From: a virus
Reading direction: 5' to 3' (one strand)
DNA: 64,000 nucleotides
Virus record (IMG/VR): IMGVR_UViG_3300043427_002327
Location: 186,001 to 250,000 of that record
Under the pieces are notes generated by a model. That model saw nothing but the letters and a program-made list of their open reading frames with translations. It searched no databases and was not told the DNA's origin. A program made the translations under genes and the position numbers. Positions 13,961 through 21,812 of this stretch are shown one piece after another. Position 1 is the first letter of the stretch; each line of letters begins with the position of its first letter.

Positions 13961-14052
13961 AAGTTACTTACAATTAAATTGTCTCACTAATATGTAGTTA
14001 ATTGTGTGGTTTTGCTGACAATTGATTAAAATATCTTCACAAAAATCAAGTG

Positions 14053-14271
14053 TCACTGAAGAAAAGTTCCAAACATACCAGAATCCCCAAACTTACGAGA
14101 TTCAAGTTTATCCATAAGATCTTCAGTTTTTTGAATCATATCTACAGCAAAAAGAAGTTCTGAAATTTGTTTGCAAACTGCAGTTTTTTCATTGACCGCA
14201 GCACTCTTGAGAGCATTGCGAAGATGACTTTGCGCTTCAAGAAGTTCTTCTTTTACTTTATCGGATAGCAT
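14053..14271 (-). CDS. small helical hypothetical protein (72 aa)
   Basis: The start at 14271 (MLSDKVKEELLEAQSHLRN) has a strong GGAGGA ribosome-binding site; a longer reading has none. The protein is nearly all helical with an SDK...EAQ pattern suggesting a helix bundle. Function unknown. Confidence 0.65.
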   Translation of the reverse strand: MLSDKVKEELLEAQSHLRNALKSAAVNEKTAVCKQISELLFAVDMIQKTEDLMDKLESRKFGDSGMFGTFLQ

Positions 14272-14282
14272 TAGTTTTCCTC

Positions 14283-14468
14283 CTAACTTTGGATTAGTTC
14301 TTGGTATTTTTCTTCGGGTAGCAAACAGAGTACACAAGAAGCAATCTCATAAATGTCTTCTTCTTCAAGACCATCTAGTGTCATTAGAGGTCCATCACCG
14401 AAAGAAATTGAAAATGAATATCCATCGGTGGGATTATACCCACCGCATGTTTGAATTCTACTTGCCAT
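14283..14468 (-). CDS. small hypothetical protein (61 aa)
   Basis: A 61-residue acidic protein beginning MASRIQTCGGYNPTDGYSF, with strands then a helix containing two Cys (ASCVLCLL). It overlaps the AbrB-like gene by 11 nt. Function unknown. Confidence 0.6.
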   Translation of the reverse strand: MASRIQTCGGYNPTDGYSFSISFGDGPLMTLDGLEEEDIYEIASCVLCLLPEEKYQELIQS

Positions 14469-15057
14469 TTACTTTTTTAAGTATAAAGGTGCCATCATTA
14501 TTATCAATCCAATCCACAGTATCACCCTCTTTTAGGTTTGCTTCTTTCAGCAATTCATCAGGAAACTGGATGAAATACTCACCATTTGTGCTGTCAACTT
14601 CTACTGGAATGACCCAACTTTTTTTATCAGTATTAATCATATCGGTAAGATCATTTCCTGCCGGATCAATCAAATCATTATTTTCTACCCAAAAATTGTA
14701 GTGATCAGGTTCAAATTGATTATCAGGAAAATTAGTGATTCTATCTAGAGTCAAATAGTCATTTGCCAGGTATTCTAGATCACTATGTCCCCAAGGAGGC
14801 ATAAAGTCATCCTTGTTTTGATTTCCTAATTCAACTACAGTTTTATTCCAAGCATCTTTAAATTTTTCATCAAATTCATCCAAATAATATTTAAGAAATT
14901 CATCAGCAGCATACATCAATTTTTCTGCCTTTTCTCTGTTTCCAGATCCTAGGGCATCAATTGCAGAATCTAGAATATCCCGAGCGGTACTCACTTTACA
15001 GACAGTGAGTTCCAGTTCGTTCATTACTTCCCAAACTTTTTCATAATTAAGAGTCAT
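14458..15057 (-). CDS. protein with C-terminal AbrB/SpoVT-like domain (199 aa)
   Basis: The start at 15057 (MTLNYEKVWEVMNEL) has a GGAGA site upstream. The first 130 residues are helical and acidic. The last 45 (YFIQFPDELLKEANLKEGD, then VDWIDNNDGTFILKKV) match the swapped-hairpin AbrB fold used by transition-state regulators and antitoxins. Phage versions may bind DNA; this one could be a regulator of the promoters nearby, but no target is shown. Confidence 0.6.
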   Translation of the reverse strand: MTLNYEKVWEVMNELELTVCKVSTARDILDSAIDALGSGNREKAEKLMYAADEFLKYYLDEFDEKFKDAWNKTVVELGNQNKDDFMPPWGHSDLEYLANDYLTLDRITNFPDNQFEPDHYNFWVENNDLIDPAGNDLTDMINTDKKSWVIPVEVDSTNGEYFIQFPDELLKEANLKEGDTVDWIDNNDGTFILKKVNGK

Positions 15058-15244
15058 GCTTTTCTCCATAAAGAATGTCAATACGATTGTCTACTGCTTC
15101 AATAGAAGACTGAAGAGTTTTGATAGATTGGGAAATTTCTTCCAATCTTGTTTGCATCATAAAAAATTCGATCCGATTTTCAATATAAGTAGGATCTTTT
15201 ATTTCCCGCGAAGAAGAAAATAAATTTTTAAAAAACTTCATCAT
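15047..15244 (-). CDS. small coiled-coil-like protein (65 aa)
   Basis: A 65-residue protein with a basic N-terminus (MMKFFKNLFSSSREIKD) and a heptad-rich C-terminal half (LEEISQSIKTLQSSIEAVDN). It overlaps both neighbours. Function unknown. Confidence 0.6.
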   Translation of the reverse strand: MMKFFKNLFSSSREIKDPTYIENRIEFFMMQTRLEEISQSIKTLQSSIEAVDNRIDILYGEKHDS

Positions 15245-15533
15245 TTGGAACAGAAATTTGTCTAAAAGGAATGTTTAGAGTGTCCGCATAAGATGCTGGA
15301 CAACCCTCAGTAGATCCATGAGCAGGAACCCAAGATCTCAAAAGTTTAGCGGCGCATTTTCCGCGATAAGAAAACGCTTCCGATCGTTTATTGAAGTATT
15401 CTTGGGATTTGAACGGAAAATTTTCTGCTTCTAGGAGAAGAGAGTATTCCGTTTGATTTACATATTTGAGGTATCTTTCCCGATTTTCGTCGGTAGGATT
15501 TTCAACGAGTGTTTTGATAATTTCCTCAATCAT
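15228..15533 (-). CDS. hypothetical protein (101 aa)
   Basis: A 101-residue protein beginning MIEEIIKTLVENPTDENRE. A basic region with two Cys (RGKCAAKLLRSW... GCPASY) follows. It has its own composite promoter with TATTAT about 21 nt upstream. Function unknown. Confidence 0.6.
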   Translation of the reverse strand: MIEEIIKTLVENPTDENRERYLKYVNQTEYSLLLEAENFPFKSQEYFNKRSEAFSYRGKCAAKLLRSWVPAHGSTEGCPASYADTLNIPFRQISVPNDEVF

Positions 15534-15553
15534 GGTTTTTTGTTAACAGATCA

Positions 15554-15610
15554 ATAATAGCAGAAACCCTCCGACCATTCAGCAGAGGGTGGACAGTTTT
15601 TGTATTGTCA
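15554..15610 (-). promoter_or_regulatory. composite promoter: operator, hairpin, extended -10
   Basis: On the minus strand TGACAATACAAAAACTGTCC (15610-15591) is followed by an ACCCTC...GAGGGT hairpin with TT after it, then an extended TGCTATTAT box (TATTAT at 15559-15554). The operator-to-box gap is 31 nt. The hairpin probably also terminates the upstream gene. Confidence 0.65.
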
Positions 15611-15615
15611 CACAA

Positions 15616-15909
15616 TTAACTTTTTTCATCCTTCTTTTGTGTTGGAAAGAGTTTATAAGAACCTTTTTTTAAGTTATATCTTTTGATATAGGATTCGCAA
15701 TGTTCTTTACACATAAAAAAACATCTCTTAAAATCTTTACCATCCATGTGTTCCAAAGTTATTGGAAAGGACTCATGAAATGTATCAGATGGAATAATTG
15801 CATTTCCTGGAGATTTAGGTGTTGGGATCTGCGATTTCTTTTTAATATTTGAAGAATTTTTTCTTTTTGTTCCTGTAGGTTTTTTCCCTGTTGGTTTCTT
15901 ATTAGTCAT
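15616..15909 (-). CDS. basic hypothetical protein (97 aa)
   Basis: The N-terminal 35 residues are Lys/Pro/Thr-rich and probably disordered (MTNKKPTGKKPTGTKRK). The C-terminal half has CFFMCKEHCESYIKR, a Cys cluster that might bind metal. Function unknown. Confidence 0.6.
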   Translation of the reverse strand: MTNKKPTGKKPTGTKRKNSSNIKKKSQIPTPKSPGNAIIPSDTFHESFPITLEHMDGKDFKRCFFMCKEHCESYIKRYNLKKGSYKLFPTQKKDEKS

Positions 15910-16091
15910 TCTTTGAAATTTAATTTATAATATTTGTTATATCTCAAATAAGAAGACACTGAGGGTTTAAATCCTAACGAATAACAACTTTCACAATATA
16001 AATTAAAATTATACCAAGGTGTTGTGTTGTCTAGTGTCGGGAACTTGTTTTGTTTCGTGTAACTTTTTAAGTGCTTCCAAAACTTCAGCAT
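15906..16091 (-). CDS. hypothetical frame with Cys-containing C-terminus (61 aa), doubtful start
   Basis: The frame contains CESCYSLGF, but its start at 16091 lies inside the next gene by 83 nt and no good start exists downstream. A TATAAT at about 16010-16015 in the overlap could be a promoter or coincidence. It may be a real overlapping gene, a frameshift tail of the upstream gene, or chance. Confidence 0.35.
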   Translation of the reverse strand: MLKFWKHLKSYTKQNKFPTLDNTTPWYNFNLYCESCYSLGFKPSVSSYLRYNKYYKLNFKE

Positions 16092-16146
16092 TTTCTTCCC
16101 AAGTCCATTCGTTATCGTTCTTATCTTTGTAATTTTTTTTAGTCAT
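16009..16146 (-). CDS. small charged protein (45 aa)
   Basis: Reading from ATG at 16146 to TAA at 16009-16011 gives 45 residues beginning MTKKNYKDKNDNEWTWEEN. The composition looks like a genuine helical protein. The ATG overlaps the end of the upstream gene by 4 nt. Function unknown. Confidence 0.55.
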   Translation of the reverse strand: MTKKNYKDKNDNEWTWEENAEVLEALKKLHETKQVPDTRQHNTLV

Positions 16147-16370
16147 AGTTTACCACCTACAGTAGATTCATAAGTTTTAATAACTTCAACAAAACCTTCT
16201 TGTTTCATTTTGAGATATGATCTAGTAGCATTAATACATTCATCTTCAGTAAGAGAAGTTATAATACATTTACCTTCTAAATCGTAAGATCTCCAAGTAC
16301 CCCATCTTTGCTGAGAAACCGTAAAGCACTCATCATAGATGTTTTTCGTTTCCAATTCTTGCGTCATCAA
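16143..16370 (-). CDS. small hypothetical protein (75 aa)
   Basis: A 75-residue protein beginning MMTQELETKNIYDECFTVSQ, with a strand region (RWGTWRSYDLEGKCIITSL) followed by a helix. It resembles small conserved proteins of T4-like cyanophages by eye. It overlaps the membrane protein gene by 38 nt. Function unknown. Confidence 0.6.
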   Translation of the reverse strand: MMTQELETKNIYDECFTVSQQRWGTWRSYDLEGKCIITSLTEDECINATRSYLKMKQEGFVEVIKTYESTVGGKL

Positions 16371-16593
16371 ATTCCTTTTGAAGTTCTGTTGCTATCTTAG
16401 CATACTCCCATCTTTTAATCAAATTGGTAATTGGATTTCTGGGATGAAATTTTACCATCCAAAAAAACCGCTCAATATTTAATCTGGTCATTTTAAGGAC
16501 TAAGGTTAAATATTCTGAAACATTTGGATCTACTATCATCATAAACCCAACCACACCAAAAATAATTAAAAGTGTTGCTTGTATGGGAGTCAT
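16333..16593 (-). CDS. single-pass membrane protein (86 aa)
   Basis: Residues 3-21 (PIQATLLIIFGVVGFMMIV) form a membrane segment and the remaining 65 residues are basic and helical. Orientation and role are unknown. It precedes a soluble helical protein in an unbroken operon-like run. Confidence 0.6.
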   Translation of the reverse strand: MTPIQATLLIIFGVVGFMMIVDPNVSEYLTLVLKMTRLNIERFFWMVKFHPRNPITNLIKRWEYAKIATELQKEFDDARIGNEKHL

Positions 16594-16594
16594 T

Positions 16595-16984
16595 TTATTC
16601 TTCCAGGATTTTAGTATTTAGATCATCCAGTTCAACATCTTCAACAAGATTTTTTATTCTATCCATAAAAGATTCATCTAAAGGAATGACTTTTTCTTTC
16701 CCGGTTTTTATGTCGTGAGACATTTGTAGAAGACTATCTAAGAAGTATTTTGGGCAAATATCATCTTCTAAACTATCCCAAAAATACAGAATACACTGTT
16801 CTAAAGGATCATCTGTTTTTAGTAGAGCGTAATTCTCATAGTTATTTCCCATGAGATCCCCCCAATTCTTAAAAGAGTACCAGCAATTGTGCCATCCTTG
16901 TATGATACAAGAATACCAAATATATTCTAACCAACTTAATTTTACTTTATCGGTATTTGTTCCTAAGATGGGTTTTGAGAACAT
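16595..16984 (-). CDS. hypothetical protein (129 aa)
   Basis: The ATG at 16984 shares bases with the upstream TAA (TAATG) and has GAGGT 8 nt away, so I keep this start. An internal Met at residue 45 (MGNNYENYALLK) has an even stronger GGGGGG site and could give a second, shorter product. The N-terminal part is rich in Trp and Cys; the C-terminal part is acidic and helical. Function unknown. Confidence 0.6.
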   Translation of the reverse strand: MFSKPILGTNTDKVKLSWLEYIWYSCIIQGWHNCWYSFKNWGDLMGNNYENYALLKTDDPLEQCILYFWDSLEDDICPKYFLDSLLQMSHDIKTGKEKVIPLDESFMDRIKNLVEDVELDDLNTKILEE

Positions 16985-17154
16985 TATTTTTTTACCTCAG
17001 ATTGAATACGAACTGGACAAGATGGAACCACTTCTCCAAGTTCTTTCATTATAGACACTTTTTGTTCTCTTGTCAATCCCACCACAGATTGAATTCTATC
17101 TCCAATTCCAATAACATCATTACAATTTAATAGTGTTATCAGAAAAATATTCAT
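16984..17154 (-). CDS. small hypothetical protein (56 aa)
   Basis: Reading from ATG at 17154 to TAA at 16984-16986 gives 56 residues beginning MNIFLITLLNCNDVIGIGDR, with a later LTREQKVSIMKELGEVVPSC. The composition is protein-like and both ends are coupled to neighbours. Function unknown. Confidence 0.6.
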   Translation of the reverse strand: MNIFLITLLNCNDVIGIGDRIQSVVGLTREQKVSIMKELGEVVPSCPVRIQSEVKK

Positions 17155-17477
17155 TAGTCTCTACGCCTCCACTCTCCATTATCATTATTATCCCTACGAA
17201 ACCAGTCTGCAATTTCATCTGGACTATTGAACCCAGTTTTGTGATTGCTGGGATCAGGATCTCCCAAATCAAGTGCGTTGAGAAACCCATCTGTACTATT
17301 TTGATCCATTTCTGGATTCATAGATTTTCTTCGCGCCTGACGAATCATTGTAGCAGCACTAGCATTTACTTTTGCAAGTTTTTCTGCCCAAATCATTTCG
17401 TCTAAACTTACTTCTTCATGGGATACAATTTTTTCACAAATAGACTGAAGTTTTAGACGATAATTAGTGCTCAGCAT
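17154..17477 (-). CDS. hypothetical helical protein (107 aa)
   Basis: A 107-residue protein beginning MLSTNYRLKLQSICEKIVS. The AAGGAG site is strong and a CTAAATA promoter lies 22 nt upstream. The C-terminal part (NSPDEIADWFRRDNNDNG) is polar. This looks like a conserved cyanophage protein without known function. Confidence 0.65.
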   Translation of the reverse strand: MLSTNYRLKLQSICEKIVSHEEVSLDEMIWAEKLAKVNASAATMIRQARRKSMNPEMDQNSTDGFLNALDLGDPDPSNHKTGFNSPDEIADWFRRDNNDNGEWRRRD

Positions 17478-17498
17478 GAATTCTCTCCTTAGTAGTAG

Positions 17499-17505
17499 TA
17501 TTTAG
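17499..17505 (-). promoter_or_regulatory. CTAAATA late-type promoter
   Basis: The minus strand reads TTCTAAATACTAC about 22 nt upstream of the gene starting at 17477, in the 30-nt gap after the phosphoesterase gene. Same heptamer as before structural genes. Confidence 0.45.
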
Positions 17506-17507
17506 AA

Positions 17508-18308
17508 TTAAATTTCAATCCCAAAATCAGCATTGAAATTAAGATTAAGTCCATGATTGTTGTATCCATTGTAATAACCCCTAGGATTGCAAATGATTCT
17601 ACATTCCCCAATAGTGTAGTCAAAACTCTCATGAGTATGACCATGACTCCAATATTTAATCTGAGGATGATCTAAAATGAGATCGTCAAGATCACTGACA
17701 TAGGCACCGTTTGCAATTCCACTATTTCGGTATTTTTCATGAACAGACTGATAGGAAGGTGCATGGTGAGTGAGAACCCAGATTTTATCATTTTTAAATT
17801 CTTCTAGTTTCTCTAGAAGATATTGCTTGGATTTTTTATGAAATCCTAGAGTATCATCAGGATTCATCTTACGAAACTTTGGAGTAATACGAATGATTTT
17901 ATAGTCATTCATACACTGAGAAGCTTCCATCATTTCCAGAGCATTCTCATTCCGAAAATCAGTCCAAAAAGTTGAACCAATAAAAATCCAGTCTTTAATT
18001 TTCACATAATCATTCTCAAGAAGGTGAACACCAACTGGCATCTGTTCTCTAAGAACATTCCAAGATCCTTCATAATTGTATCCGTATGCTTCATGATTGC
18101 CTGCAATATACAGGACATGCTCAAAGTTGTCGGAACACTTCTTTAGAAAGTCATCGTAGACCTTATGGAGTTTTCCATTGGTTTTAAAGTGGCGAGCACA
18201 AAGAATGTCACCACCAAGAATCAGAACGTCACCTTCACCTAGGTCTGGGACTCCATGACCATATTCACACATTTCCAGGTGAAGATCACTAACAACTTTA
18301 ACTTTCAT
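17508..18308 (-). CDS. calcineurin-like phosphoesterase (266 aa)
   Basis: All Metallophos motifs are clear: SDLHLE at the N-terminus, GGDI, AGNHEAYG, THHAPS and HGHTHES. These bind two metals and hydrolyse phosphodiesters or monoesters. The layout is like YkuE/Icc-type single-domain enzymes. It is a different subfamily from the phosphatase at 9.4-10.1 kb. Substrate unknown. Confidence 0.88.
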   Translation of the reverse strand: MKVKVVSDLHLEMCEYGHGVPDLGEGDVLILGGDILCARHFKTNGKLHKVYDDFLKKCSDNFEHVLYIAGNHEAYGYNYEGSWNVLREQMPVGVHLLENDYVKIKDWIFIGSTFWTDFRNENALEMMEASQCMNDYKIIRITPKFRKMNPDDTLGFHKKSKQYLLEKLEEFKNDKIWVLTHHAPSYQSVHEKYRNSGIANGAYVSDLDDLILDHPQIKYWSHGHTHESFDYTIGECRIICNPRGYYNGYNNHGLNLNFNADFGIEI

Positions 18309-18538
18309 TTCTCAACCTTCCAGTGTTCATTTCCTTCTTTTTGAATCCAAAAAAAGTATTTGCGATTTATGGACGCCAAGAAAAACATAGTTTCAGTTTC
18401 TTGTTCCACTTCGCAAGCATGAAAAGAATTCATTATATTTGCAAATCTATTCTTTGCTTTTGAACTTAGTGGAATCACATTAACAATCTTTCTTTTCACT
18501 TTACCAAGTTTCAGTGGTGTACTAGTGCAGTTTAGCAT
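18305..18538 (-). CDS. small hypothetical protein (77 aa)
   Basis: The start at 18538 (MLNCTSTPLKLGKVKRKIV) has a GGGGAT site and avoids the long overlap of an upstream Met. A basic strand region is followed by a helix and two strands (MFFLASINRKYFFWIQ). The ATG of the phosphoesterase overlaps its stop. Function unknown. Confidence 0.6.
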   Translation of the reverse strand: MLNCTSTPLKLGKVKRKIVNVIPLSSKAKNRFANIMNSFHACEVEQETETMFFLASINRKYFFWIQKEGNEHWKVEK

Positions 18539-18551
18539 GATCTCATCCCCA

Positions 18552-18734
18552 TCAGAGGAACTGAGTGACACCTTGCCCACTGTCCTCCCTGTGTGATTTG
18601 ATGAACGCATTTGCTTCATGAACAGTTCTAACATCCCCGATTTGCTGACCTCTATGGATAATCACAAGTCTCTTTCCCCAAGGAACTGCCATGTATCCAT
18701 CTGGAGTTTCAAACCCATCACTTTTTCTGGGCAT
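18552..18734 (-). CDS. small basic hypothetical protein (60 aa)
   Basis: A 60-residue protein beginning MPRKSDGFETPDGYMAVPWG with a later QIGDVRTVHEANAFIKSH. The strand-loop-helix pattern looks compact. It overlaps the upstream gene by 17 nt. Function unknown. Confidence 0.6.
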   Translation of the reverse strand: MPRKSDGFETPDGYMAVPWGKRLVIIHRGQQIGDVRTVHEANAFIKSHREDSGQGVTQFL

Positions 18735-19302
18735 AATATTCTAAATCTTCATTATATCTTTGTATAATCATGAGGCAAATGTTATCAAAATTTATAATAT
18801 TTTTTTCCAACTGCTCCAAAGAAGAATCAAAATTATTTGTCATTGATTCTATTAAATCAAAAGAAGGAATGCATGATGACAATAACGCCAGTGCAGATAT
18901 GATATAAGCAGCAGTATGATGACCAGGAGAAATATCTGGCATTTTAATAATCTGCTCAAAAGGATTTACTGGAGCGTCTTCATATAGTGGATGATTTTCC
19001 GAATACCAATAGATTGCCGCCAAACCACAAAGATACACACAGTCTTTGATTAAAAAATCTTTAGATTGAACATCCATTTTATCCAAATCTTCTTTACTAG
19101 GCATCATTCCATTTTTCAGTGCCGAAGATACTTCTTCTGGAACATCGCCAAATTCTTGATCTTCATCCATAACCCTAAAAAGATCATGCCGATTTGCCAA
19201 ACATTCCAAATATCTTAAAGCAAACTCTGTAGTTTGTTCGGTCTGCTCTTTTACTTCACTGATTCGTGTCTGTAGTGCTTTGATGTTAAATTTATCTTCC
19301 AT
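18718..19302 (-). CDS. hypothetical helical protein (194 aa)
   Basis: This acidic, mostly helical protein starts MEDKFNIKALQTRISEVKEQ. Residues 100-150 contain a hydrophobic region (KDCVYLCGLAAIYWYS and AAYIISALALLSSC) that could be buried or membrane-associated. It is encoded directly after the next gene with a 1-nt overlap, so the two may work together. Function unknown. Confidence 0.55.
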   Translation of the reverse strand: MEDKFNIKALQTRISEVKEQTEQTTEFALRYLECLANRHDLFRVMDEDQEFGDVPEEVSSALKNGMMPSKEDLDKMDVQSKDFLIKDCVYLCGLAAIYWYSENHPLYEDAPVNPFEQIIKMPDISPGHHTAAYIISALALLSSCIPSFDLIESMTNNFDSSLEQLEKNIINFDNICLMIIQRYNEDLEYYAQKK

Positions 19303-19871
19303 TATTCTACCAAAAATTGTTTTTCATAGTCCAAAATTTCTTGAGGAGTTTCAATATAATTACTCACATAATCTGTTGGAGTATTATACCAGTTTCTTCC
19401 GTAATTTCTTCTGAGCAATCTAATGTCAAGATGCTGATACTTTTTATCAGTGGGCACATATATCTTAAAATCGCCCGCCTTATTGGACGTTAATAAAGAA
19501 AGTCTTCGGTTTTCATCCGAAGTAATGTCTATGGTGGTACACGCTATGAGAAAAATCTCTTTGAACTTATCGTAGTCTGTCAGGTATATATCTGGATTAT
19601 CCATGATCATCCTAGCAATAAACTGAGGAGAGTAGCAGTGGTCTTTACAGATCGTCCATTTTGGGTTGCTTCTCTTCTCCAGTAAAGCGTTTTCTGTGAT
19701 GTACCCCGAGGGCATTGAGAGAGCGTGTACTAGGTCGTAGTACGGTCTCGTAACCCCTCGGAGCACATCCTTATCATTCGGTTTGGACTGCCATAGATCT
19801 AAACATGCTCGTAAGCAGTGAAAAGCAATTAAACAATAAATATCAATTCTGTATTGAGTTGTTAGTTTCAT
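19302..19871 (-). CDS. hypothetical protein (189 aa)
   Basis: The protein begins MKLTTQYRIDIYCLIAFHCL and has Trp/Tyr-rich regions (WYNTPTDYVSNYIETPQEIL at the C-terminus). Codon use in the first half (for example the CTCG and GAGC-rich stretch at 19.68-19.80 kb) is more GC-rich than its neighbours, a possible sign of separate origin. No family recognised. Confidence 0.55.
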   Translation of the reverse strand: MKLTTQYRIDIYCLIAFHCLRACLDLWQSKPNDKDVLRGVTRPYYDLVHALSMPSGYITENALLEKRSNPKWTICKDHCYSPQFIARMIMDNPDIYLTDYDKFKEIFLIACTTIDITSDENRRLSLLTSNKAGDFKIYVPTDKKYQHLDIRLLRRNYGRNWYNTPTDYVSNYIETPQEILDYEKQFLVE

Positions 19872-19895
19872 TCAATAAAATAAAATAATTTGCAA

Positions 19896-19912
19896 CCTAA
19901 TTTTATATTAGG
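19896..19912 (-). terminator. small hairpin at the end of the endonuclease gene
   Basis: CCTAAT, a 5-nt loop and ATTAGG form a perfect 6-bp stem over the stop codon, followed on the minus strand by an AT-rich tract (ATTATTTTATTTTATT). It could end the homing-endonuclease transcript, although the stem is AT-rich and weak. Confidence 0.4.
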
Positions 19913-20468
19913 ATCTACCAAGTCTCCACCCATCCCCAGGACACTCTACACTCATAGTTGTTTTTTGTCCATCTGTCCACCACACTTTTCCTTTTGTTGG
20001 ACTAGATTTTCCTTTTCTAGTTCTACTCATCTTTTGTCTAGCTTCAAAACTATGATTTTTTCCCGACCAATAATCACATTTTTTTCTATATTCGTCATTC
20101 ATTTTTTTACCTTTATTCCAAACATCATAACTTAAAGGTTTATTTTTTCTGGATTCTGAAAGTTTTCTTTTAGTTTCCAATGATCTTTTTCTGCCCAAAT
20201 GATTTGGTGGATGATCGCCACCATTAGTCATATTAATAAGAATTCCTGTGCCCAAATCTTTTCTTCCAAATAAAGAAATCATGTATATTTCATGATTAAA
20301 AGCATGTATTTCATCCTTAAAATATTTTAAAATAATTATATTTTTGGGATTATTTGGTCGTATATCCAAAGATCCTCTTTTATGTGATTGATATGCTCTA
20401 TTTTTAGATCCTTTTCCAATATAATAAGGAGTTTTATCTTCTCGCAGATATGCGTAGGTATAATACAT
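19908..20468 (-). CDS. GIY-YIG homing endonuclease (freestanding, Seg-like)
   Basis: The N-terminus has the catalytic module, YTYAYLREDKTPYYIGKGSK, with a GIY-YIG-type Tyr pair and a downstream Arg and Glu (FNHEIYMI). It is followed by two NUMOD3-like DNA-binding repeats (NHLGRKRSLETKRKLSE and SFEARQKMSRTRKGK) and a terminal WWTDG...PGDGW..GR motif seen in phage homing nucleases. It cuts DNA to promote its own spread. It sits between the DECH helicase and an unknown gene and is preceded by a regulatory hairpin. Confidence 0.9.
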   Translation of the reverse strand: MYYTYAYLREDKTPYYIGKGSKNRAYQSHKRGSLDIRPNNPKNIIILKYFKDEIHAFNHEIYMISLFGRKDLGTGILINMTNGGDHPPNHLGRKRSLETKRKLSESRKNKPLSYDVWNKGKKMNDEYRKKCDYWSGKNHSFEARQKMSRTRKGKSSPTKGKVWWTDGQKTTMSVECPGDGWRLGRS

Positions 20469-20470
20469 TT

Positions 20471-20531
20471 ATGTCTGGGGATAACTGCTGATATTTATAT
20501 GGGACTTACACAATTATATCTCCCCAGACAT
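20471..20531 (-). promoter_or_regulatory. hairpin with a late promoter in its loop, upstream of the endonuclease start
   Basis: Perfect 11-bp arms (ATGTCTGGGGA at 20471-20481 and TCCCCAGACAT at 20521-20531) enclose a 39-nt loop holding TATAAATA on the minus strand. The downstream arm covers the bases just before the endonuclease ATG. A read-through transcript would fold the arms and could hide the start; a late transcript starting in the loop would lack the first arm. The sequence logic matches T4 intron endonuclease control. Confidence 0.7.
20492..20499 (-). promoter_or_regulatory. TATAAATA late promoter for the homing endonuclease
   Basis: A perfect T4-type late consensus on the minus strand lies 24 nt upstream of the ATG, inside the loop of the hairpin described above. 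It would place the late +1 at about 20485. Confidence 0.65.
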
Positions 20532-20559
20532 TAATTGATGCCCACATCAATAATTTAGA

Positions 20560-21789
20560 TCATTTAATTACATCAGCAACAATATTTCCCCTAACGAACA
20601 CCTCATCAACAACATTTTCAACTCTTTTAGCAGTTGCAACACCTACTTTATTATTGTAAACTGGAATAACTATTTTACCAAAAGGTTTTAGATAATTATC
20701 AAAATCACCAGGAATAAGTTCGCCAGATTTGATACGAAGAGTATCTACAGGGTGAACTCTGATACAACGACCAATACTTTGAACAGTTGAAACAAAATTT
20801 TGCTGCCGCAAAAAAATGCATGATTGAATACCAGGAACGCTGATTCCCTCAGTCAAAATCCCAATATGAAGAACAACAAATTTTCTATTAGGATCAGAAC
20901 CATAATTATTCAGGGTTTCTAAAAATTCTCTACGCGAAACTTTACGATTATTAATGTGAGCTCCCCAACGGCTAGTAATATGCATAACATCATAACCATT
21001 CTCTCGCATTTCTTCCAGGAAGGAAGTCATGGCAAACATTGCCATCATAACCCTGGTACTGGGAGCGACAATCAGAACTTTATCCATTTGTTCTTCATTG
21101 AAGATAGTATCACAGAGAGTATAGAAGTCTCGCTCAGCAGCATTGTTCTTGTCACGATAAGATCCAATTTCCATAACAGAAGTCTTCGGAGGAAGAATGC
21201 TACCGTTCTTGAGAAGTTCTGGTGCGCTAACATTATGAATCTTGCTACCAAACACTTCAGCATCGTTGTTTCCGGGTTTGGAAGCAACCTGACTGAACTT
21301 AGGAGTTGCAGTCATAGAATAGAAGTGATTGGACATCGCACTGAGATCCTTGACAGAATCAAAGAACCGACGATTAACAGCATTGTGACACTCATCAAGA
21401 TACACAGTATCAATCTCAATCTCTGCCTTGACGATTTTATCAAGAGAGTGGTAAGTAGTGAAGATAAGTTTGTTACCTTCTGTAGTCTCATGCCAATAGG
21501 CAAGTTCTAGAAAATCTTTGATGCGAGTGTGCTTGGTTTCACCACTATGTACATGAGCAACGTGAACACCACTAATGAGCGTCTCAAACTCATGAGACAG
21601 TTGTTGACAAAGAAGAATCTTCGGTGCAACAACTACAATGGTTTTGTTCTGACCTTGCTCAAAGCGATACTTCGCATCAGCAATCATCATGATGGTCTTA
21701 CCCGCACTCGTAGGAGCGACTGTAAGCATCATGGAATGCTCACGCATCAGAGAAAAAACTTCTTCTTGTTGGGGACGGAGTTCAATCAT
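20560..21789 (-). CDS. SF2 DNA/RNA helicase (DECH box), UvsW/ResIII-like
   Basis: Motifs are in order: APTSAGKT (Walker A), VYLDECHN (Walker B, DECH), SMTATPK (motif III), LTEGISVPG (motif V) and QSIGRCIRV (motif VI). They define an ATP-driven SF2 helicase like UvsW or type III restriction helicases. In T4, UvsW remodels recombination and replication intermediates. At 409 aa it is shorter than T4 UvsW and lacks an obvious N-terminal extension. It has its own composite promoter. Confidence 0.88.
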   Translation of the reverse strand: MIELRPQQEEVFSLMREHSMMLTVAPTSAGKTIMMIADAKYRFEQGQNKTIVVVAPKILLCQQLSHEFETLISGVHVAHVHSGETKHTRIKDFLELAYWHETTEGNKLIFTTYHSLDKIVKAEIEIDTVYLDECHNAVNRRFFDSVKDLSAMSNHFYSMTATPKFSQVASKPGNNDAEVFGSKIHNVSAPELLKNGSILPPKTSVMEIGSYRDKNNAAERDFYTLCDTIFNEEQMDKVLIVAPSTRVMMAMFAMTSFLEEMRENGYDVMHITSRWGAHINNRKVSRREFLETLNNYGSDPNRKFVVLHIGILTEGISVPGIQSCIFLRQQNFVSTVQSIGRCIRVHPVDTLRIKSGELIPGDFDNYLKPFGKIVIPVYNNKVGVATAKRVENVVDEVFVRGNIVADVIK

Positions 21790-21812
21790 GGCGAATGGTT
21801 TTCTATGAGGTT

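Noticed and set aside
20519-20560. Hairpin as an ordinary terminator for the helicase
   Set aside because: There is no T run after the distal arm in the direction of helicase transcription, and the loop holds a late promoter, so I favour a regulatory role, though partial termination remains possible.
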